A DNA stretch of 35,281 nucleotides. Origin: Chitinophagaceae bacterium (lineage in GTDB: Bacteria; Bacteroidota; Bacteroidia; Chitinophagales; Chitinophagaceae). This document shows positions 1-10,800 of the stretch, piece after piece. A model generated the notes under the pieces. That model searched no databases, had not been told where the DNA came from, and saw only the letters and a list, made by a program, of their open reading frames with translations. How positions within the stretch are numbered: the stretch's first letter is position 1; each line of letters starts with the position of its first letter. The stretch is taken from positions 1 through 35,281 of the forward strand of contig JADLHL010000117.1 of assembly GCA_020848815.1 (NCBI GenBank), read 5' to 3'. Made by a program: the position numbers and the translations under genes.

Positions 1-704
1 ACGGGTTCCAACCCATTACTGACGATGCTACTTTGAAAGTTTGTTTGCCTAGCAATGGAGTAGCCGTTGGTAACAGCTTTAACTCTGCCAACAGAGGTAG
101 TGCTAATGTAACTGTAGGCTGCACAGGCTGTGCCTTTTTGCTGGGCACTACCACTTTGCCCATTACACTCAATAGCTTTGATGGTACCATGCTCAGTAAT
201 GGTATGAGCCAACTGGTATGGAGTGTTGCGAACAATGATGAAGTAGCCGGTTTTACAGTTGAATACAGCACAGACGGTTCTTCTTTCAGTACTGTAGGTA
301 ACCTTAAGAAAGGAGCCTCCAGCAGCTATAGCTTTCAGCACAAGAGCAGCCACAATGGTCTTATTTTTTACCGCCTTTATATGACGGATAAAATGGGTAA
401 AAGCACTTACAGCAGAACTGTAAGCATGCTAAATGGCAAACAAAACAGCAGCCGCATTATTGCAGTAAAACCAACAGTCACCAGCAGTACAGTACGCATA
501 GAAATGTACGCTGCCACTACACAGCAAATTACCTACAGCATTGCTGATGCTGCGGGCCGGATACTGATGAATAACAAGCAAACCGTTCAAACAGGAATGG
601 CTCAGGTAAGTGTAGATGTAAGCCGCATGCCAGCTGGTATTTTGTACCTGCAAATTCAAACCCAGGATGGCCAGCGCAGCGTACAAAAACTGATGAAGCA
701 ATAA
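1..704 (+). CDS. C-terminal part of a secreted protein with a T9SS type A-like sorting domain (5' truncated by window edge)
   Basis: Frame is open to the left window edge (GFQPITDDATLKV...). The end ...ITYSIADAAGRILMNNKQTVQTGMAQVSVDVSRMPAGILYLQIQTQDGQRSVQKLMKQ resembles Por secretion C-terminal domains. Confidence 0.8.
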   Translation, partial: GFQPITDDATLKVCLPSNGVAVGNSFNSANRGSANVTVGCTGCAFLLGTTTLPITLNSFDGTMLSNGMSQLVWSVANNDEVAGFTVEYSTDGSSFSTVGNLKKGASSSYSFQHKSSHNGLIFYRLYMTDKMGKSTYSRTVSMLNGKQNSSRIIAVKPTVTSSTVRIEMYAATTQQITYSIADAAGRILMNNKQTVQTGMAQVSVDVSRMPAGILYLQIQTQDGQRSVQKLMKQ

Positions 705-736
705 ACATTTATTATTTATAGCATTGTCGCAACGTA

Positions 737-772
737 AAAAGGGTTGTATGATTCAGTTCATACAACCCTTTT
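737..772. terminator. Bidirectional rho-independent-type terminator between convergent genes
   Basis: aaaagggttgtatg-attcagtt-catacaaccctttt: perfect 10-bp core stem 741-750/759-768 flanked by A and T runs, between convergent CDS ends. Confidence 0.8.
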
Positions 773-824
773 GATTTTATAGTCATTTCTGCATCACTTG
801 AACTTCCCAACCAAGTGTACTCGC

Positions 825-1877
825 TTAAAAAGTAGGACACCTGCTGGCCCGTGGAGAACGGCTGCTAAATGTGCCGAACTTAATAACTGAAAATTCAATA
901 GCACCATTGCCATTGTTGAATTGTTTTAATGAAGAAGTAGTGGCATCATAACTCATAGTAAACCGAACATCTTTCCATTGTAAACCCAGCATGGCAATAG
1001 CCGCATCGCCCGGCCTGAAATAAGCACCACCAATTACTTGCTGCTCTCCGTATTCGCCCAAATTGTATTGTGCCATTAAGCCCCCTACTATTTCGCTGGT
1101 ACCAGCCTGCTGACTGTAATACACGTTGGGGTTAATGATCCATTGGTCGTTCAATTTTACTGTTGCATTTACAAATGCGTTGTACCGTGCAGGCACCCTG
1201 TTGTTGCTCAATGCATCATTAAAAAAAGATTCTCTGGGCCTGTTTAAATGCAACATGCTCACTCCAGCATTAAGGTATACTTTATCCGAAGGAAACCAGG
1301 CATAGTTGAGGCCCGCTTGCAAATCGAGATATCCAATTTGTGAAAAGGCGAATGCTTCACCACTGGTAATATTGGCATCAAAGAATTTACCGTTCCACTG
1401 GTTTTCCCAAGTGAAATTGGCAATATCAATTCTTTTGGAAGCAACGCCCACATTGAAGCCTGCAGAAATCAAACTGTTGTAGCCAAGTTCCTGATGCCAA
1501 GCTATGCTTCCGTAGGCTTTGGTAGAAGTAAGATTGCCGGAACCCGCAACATCTCTCAACAATACACCACCTACCCCCAACCAACCAGTTGACGATTCAT
1601 CCCGCAACAATTGCACATCTCCCCACAAGCTCATTGTTTTATAAGGCACAGGCAAGCCCCACCACTGATTGCGGTAGCTGCCTCCAATGCGGTAATCAAA
1701 ATCCGGGTTGAAGCCTGTATTGGCAGGATTAGTGAGCAAAGGATTGTTCATAAACTGGCTGAAATGAAGATCCTGCGCCAACAACGGTTTTGTACTGATG
1801 CACATGGCAGTAAACAGCAGTGCTCCGCCGATTACCAGATGTGCCCTCTTTTTCAATTGTTGATATGTACCCGTCAT
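825..1877 (-). CDS. PorP/SprF-like type IX secretion/gliding membrane protein
   Basis: Signal peptide followed by AQDLHFSQFMNNPLLTNPANTGFNPDFDYRIGGSYRNQW, typical of the PorP/SprF family; beta-barrel-like body. Confidence 0.88.
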   Translation of the reverse strand: MTGTYQQLKKRAHLVIGGALLFTAMCISTKPLLAQDLHFSQFMNNPLLTNPANTGFNPDFDYRIGGSYRNQWWGLPVPYKTMSLWGDVQLLRDESSTGWLGVGGVLLRDVAGSGNLTSTKAYGSIAWHQELGYNSLISAGFNVGVASKRIDIANFTWENQWNGKFFDANITSGEAFAFSQIGYLDLQAGLNYAWFPSDKVYLNAGVSMLHLNRPRESFFNDALSNNRVPARYNAFVNATVKLNDQWIINPNVYYSQQAGTSEIVGGLMAQYNLGEYGEQQVIGGAYFRPGDAAIAMLGLQWKDVRFTMSYDATTSSLKQFNNGNGAIEFSVIKFGTFSSRSPRASRCPTF

Positions 1878-1889
1878 AGCTTGCTCTCC

Positions 1890-4800
1890 TTACCTGATTA
1901 ATGTAATACTGCCCGATTTTTTCACCTTCTCTCCTGACACCAACTCCGCTTCCAATGTATACCCGTAAGCATCCATGGGCTGTGGTTTGCCTTTAAAAAT
2001 ACCATCCCAGCCACTGCGTGGCACAGTGGTTTCGTACATCAGCTGGCCCCAGCGGTTATAAATCCTGAACATCATTTTGCTTACTCCATATCCAAATACC
2101 ACAGCTCTGTCATTTACACCGTCTCCATTGGGGGTAAATGCAGATACAACATCTATCACCGGATTGATGATTGATGGAACAGGCTTACATACTGTATCCG
2201 AGCAACCAAACTCATTGATAGCAATCAAACAGGCATTGTACGTGCCGGTTTGGTTGTATTGATGGCGAACGGTTGTGTCTCTCCTAAACGTAAGCAGTGA
2301 ATCGCCATCGCCAAAAAGCCACTTGTATTGTGGCACTACTGTGCTGAGGTTTGTAAATGTAGTAATCACGTTTTCCTGAGCAGGCAGTGGCGTAAATGAA
2401 AAGTCTGCTGTTGGCTTTCCGCTCACTGTAATCGTTTGTTGCACTGAGTCGATAATGTTACAGGTACTACTGTCTACCACTATCAACTTCACTACGTAAA
2501 TGCCCGGCACTGTATAGTTTTTTACAGGGTTGGCTGCGGTACTGGTAGTGCCATCGCCAAACTGCCATAAAAATTGCTGCCCGCCCAAACTGTTGTTGGA
2601 AAAAACAGCTGCATAAGGCGCACAGCCAGATACAGGCGTATCAAAACGGGCATCTACCAAAGGACTCACCCTAAGCAACAACCTGAATGTGTCTGGCGCA
2701 TTGCAGTAATTCGTGTCCGTTAATACTAATTGTACATTGTACGTACCTGCACCCGGAAAGGCATGTGTAACAGGACCATTGCCTGTGACTACAGGTGCAG
2801 AATTATCACCAAAAATCCACGTAAACGAATTGGAGCGGAATGGCTTTCCGGTAAATGGTACGCTCAGATTATCGAACCTGTATGTATTGCTTTCGCAAGG
2901 TGCCAATTTGGTAGCAGCAGCACTAACACTGGCAATATCATCCCGAATGCGAATGGTTACATAGCTGGTATCCCGCGGATAACATTTAGTACTATCAACT
3001 GATATCAACCGTACCCTATAACTACCCACAGCATTGAAAGTATGCGCAATGTTATTCGTGTTGGTGATCGATTGCGTTCCATCGCCAAAATCCCATTCGT
3101 ACGAACGGGCTAAATTCACGGTATCCCGAAAATTGACAGTAATAGGCACACAACCGGATGTATCGCCATCTAAGGAGCCGATAGAAGATTTTACACCACT
3201 ACGAATACCTGACAAATCGAAATTGACTTTGATAACCGCCTGGTTACAATTGCCCGAAGGGTTGGTTGGCCCAACTACACCGGGTGTAATTGGAAACTGG
3301 CCGGGGCTACAGTTGGCACAAATGCCTTGATAGATAGCGCCAGCCGCATCGAACCTACTGGTGCCACCATCTACGTGGTCAGCACCAGCATTGTCACCTG
3401 GTGCATTTTGCTGCCCGAAATAGGAACCAAACAATTGACGGGTAGCATCTTTTTCTAATACAAAAAAGTAAAAATCACGACCATCGGTTTGTGATTGTAT
3501 GGCATCCGGTGTAATGGTAAGACCAAGTGTACCACTTGCTGCAAATGAGTTGTTACCTGGTGTTACGTTTATTACCGGGCCGCCCCAGCCACTCACATAT
3601 ACATTCTCACATCTGTCCACCAAAAATGCAGTGGGGCTAATATTGGGCGTACCAACGTTGGTGCCAAATACGGTGCTATACACCCATGCACTCAAATCGT
3701 TGTTGAGTTTGGCTATAAACTGCTTGCCACCCGTTTGAGAAAACGCAGCATTGCGAACAGGAAAAGCACCCGTTGATGTACCCATGCAATACACAAATCC
3801 GAAGCGGTCGAATTGTATACCATACACTTGATCGAGGCCACCTGTGCCAATAAAAGTAGACCGTATAAGGCTGCTGCCGGTAGCTGTCACCTCCGCAATA
3901 AATCCATCTGCCAAACCGCCCTGAAAAGTAGCACCTACAGTGCCTGTTTTATTACCGGGAAAATTGGCACTGCTAGTACCACCACCCACGTAAATATTTC
4001 CCGCAGGACTTACAGCCAACACATACGCAGCATCATCAGCATTGCCACCCAAATAAGTGGAGAATAAAAGACCGGCAAGGTTTTGGGGAAACTTAAGCAG
4101 CAATGCATCCTGGCTGCCCTGGAGCGTAGTTTGAATAGCACCCGGCGTAATTGGAAAATCACCACTCCGGCTACAGCTGGCTACCAAAATATTGCCCGCT
4201 GCGTCCAGTATCACTTCGCTTCGTGCATCATCGCCATAGTTTTGCTGCAGGCTGTTTGCACTCACAGGTGTAGCATATTTATGTTTGATATTTACACCAT
4301 CATCTTCCTGTCCGCCAAGCATTACAGAACCTACCAAACCCGTACCAGCAGCGTTCAGTTTCGTTACTACAATATCCCACTTACCACCAGGCCCCAACCG
4401 CGGCGTAGTGGTGGGATAATCGGTGGACGTAGTTCGCCCGGCCATTACCAAATTGTTGGCATTATCTACAATCAAACTGTGTGGTTGCTCATTGCCAGTG
4501 CCCCCTAAGAAAGTTGCATAAATACGTGCTGTTCCGGTGGCATTAAACTTCATGATGGCAATATCAAATCCACGCACCTCGCCTGTAGCATTATTGCCAC
4601 CCCGGTAAGTAGTTTGAAAAGCGCCTGGTGTAACGGGATAGCCGCTGCCAAACACAATACCACCTGCATACAAGTTGCCGCCGGCATCATATGTGGCTGT
4701 ATATCCCCAGTTGTCCGAAGTGCTACCGGTAAAAGATGAAAACACCAGCGTCGGATCTATAATTAAAGTTTGAGCAGGGTCGTATCCATTTGCTTTTATC

Positions 4801-5546
4801 CGAACGGTATTGCCATTGAGCACATAGCGGCAACTGATATCTTTTCGCTGGCCGTTGATTAACTGATAACTGTAGGGGGCTTTTTCTACCACTTCGCCAA
4901 TAGAAGTTTTTACCACTAAATCACCATTGCTACGCAATGATAATTGCACATCGCCAGAGTAGGCAATGGCTACATCTTGCAAGCGGGCATTGGGCTGGAG
5001 CACCAAATCATATTTCAAAAAACCACTTTCGCTATAATACCGCACATCTATGCCGGGATACATACCTTCTGCCCATACTTCGGCAAATGCATGAACGTTA
5101 CTGGTCCATTTTGAGGGGTCATTTCCTATGATATAATTAAAATAACCCGGAAGCTGTTTCGCTTGTTTAAAAACAACTTTGGCATTGGCATTTACAAAAG
5201 AAACATCATAGGCATGTGAACGTAAGGTTAGCACAGGTTCATTGCCACTGCCCGATTCGCCGTCATTGATATTACTGGCCTGTATAGCAGCTGCAGCTTT
5301 CGGAGAAATGTTTTCGAGGCCATGACCGGTCAATGCATTTTTAACCGCCTGCAATTCTTCGGGTGGATGCTGTAGCACCCGGTAACCATTTTTTTTCAGG
5401 AAAAATGCACCCGTAGATAGTTCGCCTTTGAACAGTACATCCTGATGCCACTGGCCTTTGTTTTCGGTGTACTCAAAAGTTTGGCCATGCGCCTGCACTA
5501 CAAAGAGGCAAGCAAAAATGATGAGGTATGAGGATATGTATTTCAA
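1890..5546 (-). CDS. Large secreted SBBP/PKD-repeat protein with a gliding motility-associated (type B) C-terminal domain
   Basis: FEYTENKGQWHQDVLFKGEL N-terminus, repeated ITPGAFQTT/ATFLGG SBBP-like blocks, several WxFGDGT PKD motifs, and C-terminus INPVIDVVSAFTPNGDGVNDRAVVFGYGVSKMMFRIYNRWGQLMYET...GWDG. The ORF runs to 5660 but overlaps recG; start placed at a TTG at 5546 before the signal peptide (uncertain). Confidence 0.85.
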   Translation of the reverse strand: MKYISSYLIIFACLFVVQAHGQTFEYTENKGQWHQDVLFKGELSTGAFFLKKNGYRVLQHPPEELQAVKNALTGHGLENISPKAAAAIQASNINDGESGSGNEPVLTLRSHAYDVSFVNANAKVVFKQAKQLPGYFNYIIGNDPSKWTSNVHAFAEVWAEGMYPGIDVRYYSESGFLKYDLVLQPNARLQDVAIAYSGDVQLSLRSNGDLVVKTSIGEVVEKAPYSYQLINGQRKDISCRYVLNGNTVRIKANGYDPAQTLIIDPTLVFSSFTGSTSDNWGYTATYDAGGNLYAGGIVFGSGYPVTPGAFQTTYRGGNNATGEVRGFDIAIMKFNATGTARIYATFLGGTGNEQPHSLIVDNANNLVMAGRTTSTDYPTTTPRLGPGGKWDIVVTKLNAAGTGLVGSVMLGGQEDDGVNIKHKYATPVSANSLQQNYGDDARSEVILDAAGNILVASCSRSGDFPITPGAIQTTLQGSQDALLLKFPQNLAGLLFSTYLGGNADDAAYVLAVSPAGNIYVGGGTSSANFPGNKTGTVGATFQGGLADGFIAEVTATGSSLIRSTFIGTGGLDQVYGIQFDRFGFVYCMGTSTGAFPVRNAAFSQTGGKQFIAKLNNDLSAWVYSTVFGTNVGTPNISPTAFLVDRCENVYVSGWGGPVINVTPGNNSFAASGTLGLTITPDAIQSQTDGRDFYFFVLEKDATRQLFGSYFGQQNAPGDNAGADHVDGGTSRFDAAGAIYQGICANCSPGQFPITPGVVGPTNPSGNCNQAVIKVNFDLSGIRSGVKSSIGSLDGDTSGCVPITVNFRDTVNLARSYEWDFGDGTQSITNTNNIAHTFNAVGSYRVRLISVDSTKCYPRDTSYVTIRIRDDIASVSAAATKLAPCESNTYRFDNLSVPFTGKPFRSNSFTWIFGDNSAPVVTGNGPVTHAFPGAGTYNVQLVLTDTNYCNAPDTFRLLLRVSPLVDARFDTPVSGCAPYAAVFSNNSLGGQQFLWQFGDGTTSTAANPVKNYTVPGIYVVKLIVVDSSTCNIIDSVQQTITVSGKPTADFSFTPLPAQENVITTFTNLSTVVPQYKWLFGDGDSLLTFRRDTTVRHQYNQTGTYNACLIAINEFGCSDTVCKPVPSIINPVIDVVSAFTPNGDGVNDRAVVFGYGVSKMMFRIYNRWGQLMYETTVPRSGWDGIFKGKPQPMDAYGYTLEAELVSGEKVKKSGSITLIR

Positions 5547-5595
5547 AGCAATATTTAAGTTACGGTTACAAACGCTTAGCAGCCTATATTTCTTG

Positions 5596-7707
5596 TTAAG
5601 AAATCTTCGACCAGAACGTTTTTCCTTTTTTGGCCAGCAAATGTTGACGCAAAGCAGCATGCTCCGGCTTCATAAGTTCTACATCTTCTTCCAGCAAATT
5701 CTCTGCCATACGTTGCGCCGCTTCCATCAATACTTTGTCGTGCATAATGGAGGCCAGCTTAAAATTGAGCATGCCGCTTTGGCGGGTGCCTTCAATGTCG
5801 CCGGGGCCACGCAGCTCCATGTCTTTCTCTGCAATGCGAAAGCCATCGTTGGTTTCGCACATAATCTTTAACCGCTCCCGGGCATCGGAGGTTAATTTGG
5901 GGCCGGTTAATAAAATGCAAAAGCTTTTTTCGCTGCCACGACCTACCCTGCCACGCAGCTGGTGCAGCTGGCTCAGGCCAAACTTTTCGGCACTTTCTAT
6001 CACCATCACACTGGCGTTGGGCACGTTCACCCCCACTTCAATTACTGTTGTACTCACCATAATCTGAGTGTCGCCTTTTACAAACCGTTGCATGTTGGTG
6101 TCTTTTTCTTCGGCACCCATACGACCATGCACCATGCTGATGTAAAACTTCGGTTCCGGAAAAAATGCTTTCACATTTTCGTAGCCCCGCATCAGGTTTT
6201 CATATTCCATTTTGCTGCTTTCTTCTATCAGCGGAAAAATGATGTATGCCTGACGGCCCTTCTGAATTTCTTCGCCCACAAATTCCAGCACGTTATGCCG
6301 GCTGCTTTCGTAGCGGTGCACCGTGGTAATGGGTTGCCTGCCGGGTGGCAGTTCATCCATCACCGAGCAATCTAAATCGCCAAACAAACTCATGCTGAGT
6401 GTACGGGGGATGGGCGTAGCCGTCATTACCAATACGTGTGGCGGAATCTCATTTTTTTGCCAAAGCTTACTGCGTTGCTCCACACCAAACCGATGCTGTT
6501 CATCAATCACTACAAAGCCAAGATTTTCGAATTGCACCGTGTCTTCAATGAGTGCATGGGTACCAATGAGGATATGAATCTCTCCATCAACAGCCCGTTG
6601 TAAAATCTTTCTGCGTTCGGCAGCTTTTACACTACCCGTGAGTAAAGCTACTGTAACGGGCATGTCTTTCAGCAATTGGCTAATGCCCGCAAAGTGTTGC
6701 TGCGCCAGTATTTCCGTAGGTGCCATCAGGCAGCTTTGAAAACCATTGTCGGCAGCCAGTAGCATACTGAGCAATGCCACAATGGTTTTACCACTGCCCA
6801 CATCGCCCTGCAACAAGCGGTTCATTTGATGACCGCGACCACAGTCGGTGCGTATTTCTTTTATCACCCGCTTTTGCGCATTGGTGAGTGCAAAGGGTAA
6901 ATGCTTTGCATAAAACTCATTGAACAACGCTCCCACCTGATGAAAGATGACGCCCTTGCTCAACTGATGCCGTTTGATTTTTACCTGATTGAGTTTGATT
7001 TGCAGCACAAACAATTCTTCAAACTTCAAACGGCGGAGTGCAGCATCATACGTGGCCTGATCGGGTGGAAAATGGATGTTGCGATATGCATCAAACCGGG
7101 GCATGAGTTTACCCGCAGCCATAATAGATGCTGGCAAAAACTCGGGCACATCTTGTGGGGATATTTGCGGCAACAATGCAGCGGTGAGTTTGCCCAATGC
7201 TCTGCCCGTTATAAATTTTGTTTTGAGTTTTTCGGTAGTAGGATATACAGGTTCCAGAAAATTTCGGCCCGCTACATTTTCTTCATCGGCGGGTTCTATT
7301 TCGGGATGCGTAATGCTGGGTCGGTTTTTAAACCAGGCCACTTTGCCATACACTACATATTGCCTGCCGGGCACCAGCATTTTCTTCACCCATTGCACTC
7401 CCTGAAACCAGGTAAGTTCCAATTCTCCCGTGCCATCCCGCATAATAGCCGACAGCCTTTTGCGGCCCTTGTCGCCAATTTCTTCAGGCTCTCCGAGTAT
7501 GCCCCGCACCTGCACCATTTCCATACCCGGCGCTATGGCCGATATAGGAAACACCCTTGTTTTATCAATATGTCTGTACGGAAAATGCTCCAGCAAATCG
7601 CCAAAGCTGTGGATGTTCAATTCTTTGCGCAGCATATCGCCCCGTTGTGGCCCTACGCCTTTCAGGTATTCAATGGGCGATTCTAATATGGATGGTCCAT
7701 GCTGCAT
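5596..7707 (-). CDS. recG: ATP-dependent DNA helicase RecG
   Basis: N-terminal wedge PIEYLKGVGPQRGDMLRKEL; helicase motifs GDVGSGKTIVALL, DEQHRFGVEQR, MTATPIPRTL, QLRGRVGRG. Confidence 0.97.
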   Translation of the reverse strand: MQHGPSILESPIEYLKGVGPQRGDMLRKELNIHSFGDLLEHFPYRHIDKTRVFPISAIAPGMEMVQVRGILGEPEEIGDKGRKRLSAIMRDGTGELELTWFQGVQWVKKMLVPGRQYVVYGKVAWFKNRPSITHPEIEPADEENVAGRNFLEPVYPTTEKLKTKFITGRALGKLTAALLPQISPQDVPEFLPASIMAAGKLMPRFDAYRNIHFPPDQATYDAALRRLKFEELFVLQIKLNQVKIKRHQLSKGVIFHQVGALFNEFYAKHLPFALTNAQKRVIKEIRTDCGRGHQMNRLLQGDVGSGKTIVALLSMLLAADNGFQSCLMAPTEILAQQHFAGISQLLKDMPVTVALLTGSVKAAERRKILQRAVDGEIHILIGTHALIEDTVQFENLGFVVIDEQHRFGVEQRSKLWQKNEIPPHVLVMTATPIPRTLSMSLFGDLDCSVMDELPPGRQPITTVHRYESSRHNVLEFVGEEIQKGRQAYIIFPLIEESSKMEYENLMRGYENVKAFFPEPKFYISMVHGRMGAEEKDTNMQRFVKGDTQIMVSTTVIEVGVNVPNASVMVIESAEKFGLSQLHQLRGRVGRGSEKSFCILLTGPKLTSDARERLKIMCETNDGFRIAEKDMELRGPGDIEGTRQSGMLNFKLASIMHDKVLMEAAQRMAENLLEEDVELMKPEHAALRQHLLAKKGKTFWSKIS

Positions 7708-7766
7708 GCCAAAATTGCTGCTAAAAGTAGTGGGTTTACAGCAACCAGCTATTGCTGCAAAAGAAA

Positions 7767-7793
7767 CTGCCTGCTCCTTTCGGATACAGGCAG
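7767..7793 (-). terminator. Putative terminator of the 2053-aa surface protein gene
   Basis: ctgcctg (7767-7773) / caggcag (7787-7793); on the minus strand followed by TTTCTTTT. Confidence 0.55.
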
Positions 7794-7831
7794 CTGTAGA
7801 ACGGGTGTGTGATGTTTTTTTGTCGGTTTAT

Positions 7832-10800
7832 CTATTTGCGGATGAATACACCGCCATTCACAGTGAGCTTTTTTCCTGGTGCGATGGTTACTTTTCCGCC
7901 GGGCATCACTTGCAATGGAATGTCTAAAACGCAGTTTCCGTCATTACCGGGATTGATGAAAATGTGATCATTTACCTGCAATACTGCTGGTGGCACAATT
8001 TGGTTTTGCCAGTTTGCAGCATTGCTGAAATTGCCCGAACCGGTGAACACAAACGTTCTGGATGCATCTTCATTTATAATACTTGCCTGCACAGATGGAT
8101 TGGCCGTTACACCATAGTCGCCGGTGGCAATAGCCGATACCAACACCGTGCGGGTGCTGTCGTTATACTCATTGTTAACCGGATAAATGAGCAATACAGC
8201 AGAGTCTTGGCCAGCAGGAATAACCAAAGTACCCTGCACATTATTGATGGCATAACCATTAGGAAAGCTGGTTTTTCTATCGGGAAAATAGCCTACAGTA
8301 AAGTCACGATTGTATGATGCAGTACCAGCCAGTGTGTATTGTACTTTGGTATCTACCGAATCGGGATTATTCAATGAAAATTTAACCCTGATGGGCGTAG
8401 TTGCAAACTCTTGCACTGTGGCATTGCTCACACTTACACTAAGTAAACGTGCAGGAGTAATGTTATTGCCTCCGGCAAAAACAAATCGAAAAGTATCAAC
8501 CACGGAACGGGTATTGCCAAAGGCATCGGCAATGTTTTGAGCAATCAGTCTCACCTCTTTGCCTTGCATAGTATCGGGGTTGAATTGAGGTATAATCATG
8601 ATGGCATTGGCAAAGCTGCTTACCTGAACAGGCAGGTATTGCAGATTGTCCATGCGTTGCAACCATATTTTTTGAGCCAGGCCAATACCGCTAATATTTT
8701 CTGTATAACGAATGCTGATTTCATCACCTCTGGAAAATACATCGTCGCTGGGTTGTGGCCTTCCAAATACTGCCGGTGCAGTCCGGTCTATAATACCCAA
8801 CACTCTTGGTGTATATACTACTCCTGCATTGCAGCCCACTTTTACCCGCACCTGGTAGGCCGTATCAGACAGGCCTGCAATTTGCCAAGTGGTATTGGTG
8901 CCTGCAGCCACGTTGCTTAACTGCGCCGGAGTAAGGCTGAAAGCATTTGTCCAACCAGATGCACCCACTTTGCTGTACTGCAATTCAATCACATTCAATG
9001 CGGCCTTATTGTAGCCACTGATACGAACAGGTACATTATTGTTGAATTCGCTATTCACCAGCCAGTTTTCCGGTAGATCTAATGTTGCACTACTGCAAGG
9101 GCTTACAAATGAAGCGGCCAATACAATAGATTTATTCAACTCGCCGCCACAATCGTCAGTAGCAGTAAAGGTCAATCCTTCAAAGCTGTACACATTAGCA
9201 ATATCGCCGCGCCGAATACTAACGGTAATGCTTGCAGAATCGCCGTAGCCTAAATTTTGAATGAGTAAGTCGTTTTCTGAACCGTTGATGCGTATAAGTG
9301 CTGCGTCTGCATTAGTGGTTCTGTTGAAATTGAAGCGATAATTCCGGCTTTCTTCCGAAGGGCTGGTGTTGTACAATTTGAAACGAAAAATAGCTGCACT
9401 ATCTGCCGGCACATTGGTTTGGGTTGTTTTATCTACTTCAAGAAAAACACCATCCCTTGGTTGCGTACCAGGTACATGCGGGCAAGCACTGGTGCCCGAT
9501 TTTAGTTCGAACACAGGTGTGTTGTACACCGGATCTTTTTTTACATCTACAGAGTAAAAATTAAACTCATCATCATCTGTTAATGTATAGCTGGTGGTAG
9601 TGCTTTTGGTGAAAGTATTGTTGGTGCTTTTACCCTGTTCCATTTTGAATGCCACATTTACCCCGCCACTAATACCCGCACCTGCAATCTCCAACCCCAA
9701 CTCGGCAGCCAAATCACTATCGATAGACATATTGAATTCAATCGTATTGCTCGATGAATTGGAAATAGTAGAAGTCCATGTTTGCGTTGTATTTCCATTG
9801 AAGGATCTATTGTCTTCAAAAGGAGCTTTGGCTTTATTAGCGGCATTATTCGCCAGCACCTGTTGCCAAACTTTTACTTCATTGAGTAGCCGGTTGGCAG
9901 TAGAGTCTGCAGTGGCCAGCGCTGCATTGCGTTGCAAACGGGGAATGAGGTTTTGTTCAATAAAATTTTGTGTGTACACGTACCAGGTTCTAAACCCTTT
10001 GGGAGAAAGAATCAATTGGGTATCCAATGCCAACTGACAACCATTCTTTGCTTCTAGTACCAATGCACGGGCATACATAAAATTGACAGCACCGCCAATG
10101 ATTACATCCGCTCCATCGCCTATGGCATTCTCTGCACTCGATGTGCTGTACACCTGTGAATTGGAAACGGTAATCTTCGATTCATTTTCAGATGTCACTG
10201 TTTGTGTGGTGGTAACGCCTGCATTCACCGATCCCCAAATGGCGGTTTTCACTTCGTAGCCCAAACCAGCGGAAAACTCGGTGCCAATTTTCACATTGGC
10301 CCATGCATTTACACTATTTTCTGAATTGGCAAACATGCGCATGGTGGTTTCCCGTGCCTGGTCTTGTTGCCAGGTAGCAAAGCTGCCACTGCCCGGCGGG
10401 TCGTGTACAATCATGAATGGCAACTCCGGTGAAACCGTTTGAAAAGTGCTGCCTTGCGAACGAGCCCCTGTAACCACTACATCGCGGCTTACAGCTGCGC
10501 TTCTGCCAAATGGATCCTGATATGACAATCGCCATTTCTTTTTGTAATCGCCTACGGTTTTGGGCATACCTCCAATAAGCGATATACCATACATACGTGC
10601 ACTGTCTTTGTGCAGACGAATGCTTTGTTCAATATCATCGAATGGTACATTGGTTAGCATTACCAGTGTATCTGCGCCTTTGCCACTATAGGCAGGAGCA
10701 GGGCAACTCAGTAATGCATTGCCTTCGTACACGGTTGCTTTAAAACGCTTTTCTTCTAATTGCTGCAGCAGCACAAATCCATTGACTGTGCATGCATCGT

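Noticed and set aside
2077-3330. Repeated GATCCATCGCCAAA/FGDGT-type DNA similarity, considered as an intergenic or CRISPR-like repeat
   Set aside because: Explained by PKD-domain coding repeats (WxFGDGT) within the 1890-5546 gene; irregular spacing.
6901-7686. 261-aa plus-strand ORF
   Set aside because: Antisense to the conserved recG N-terminal half; no recognisable domain.
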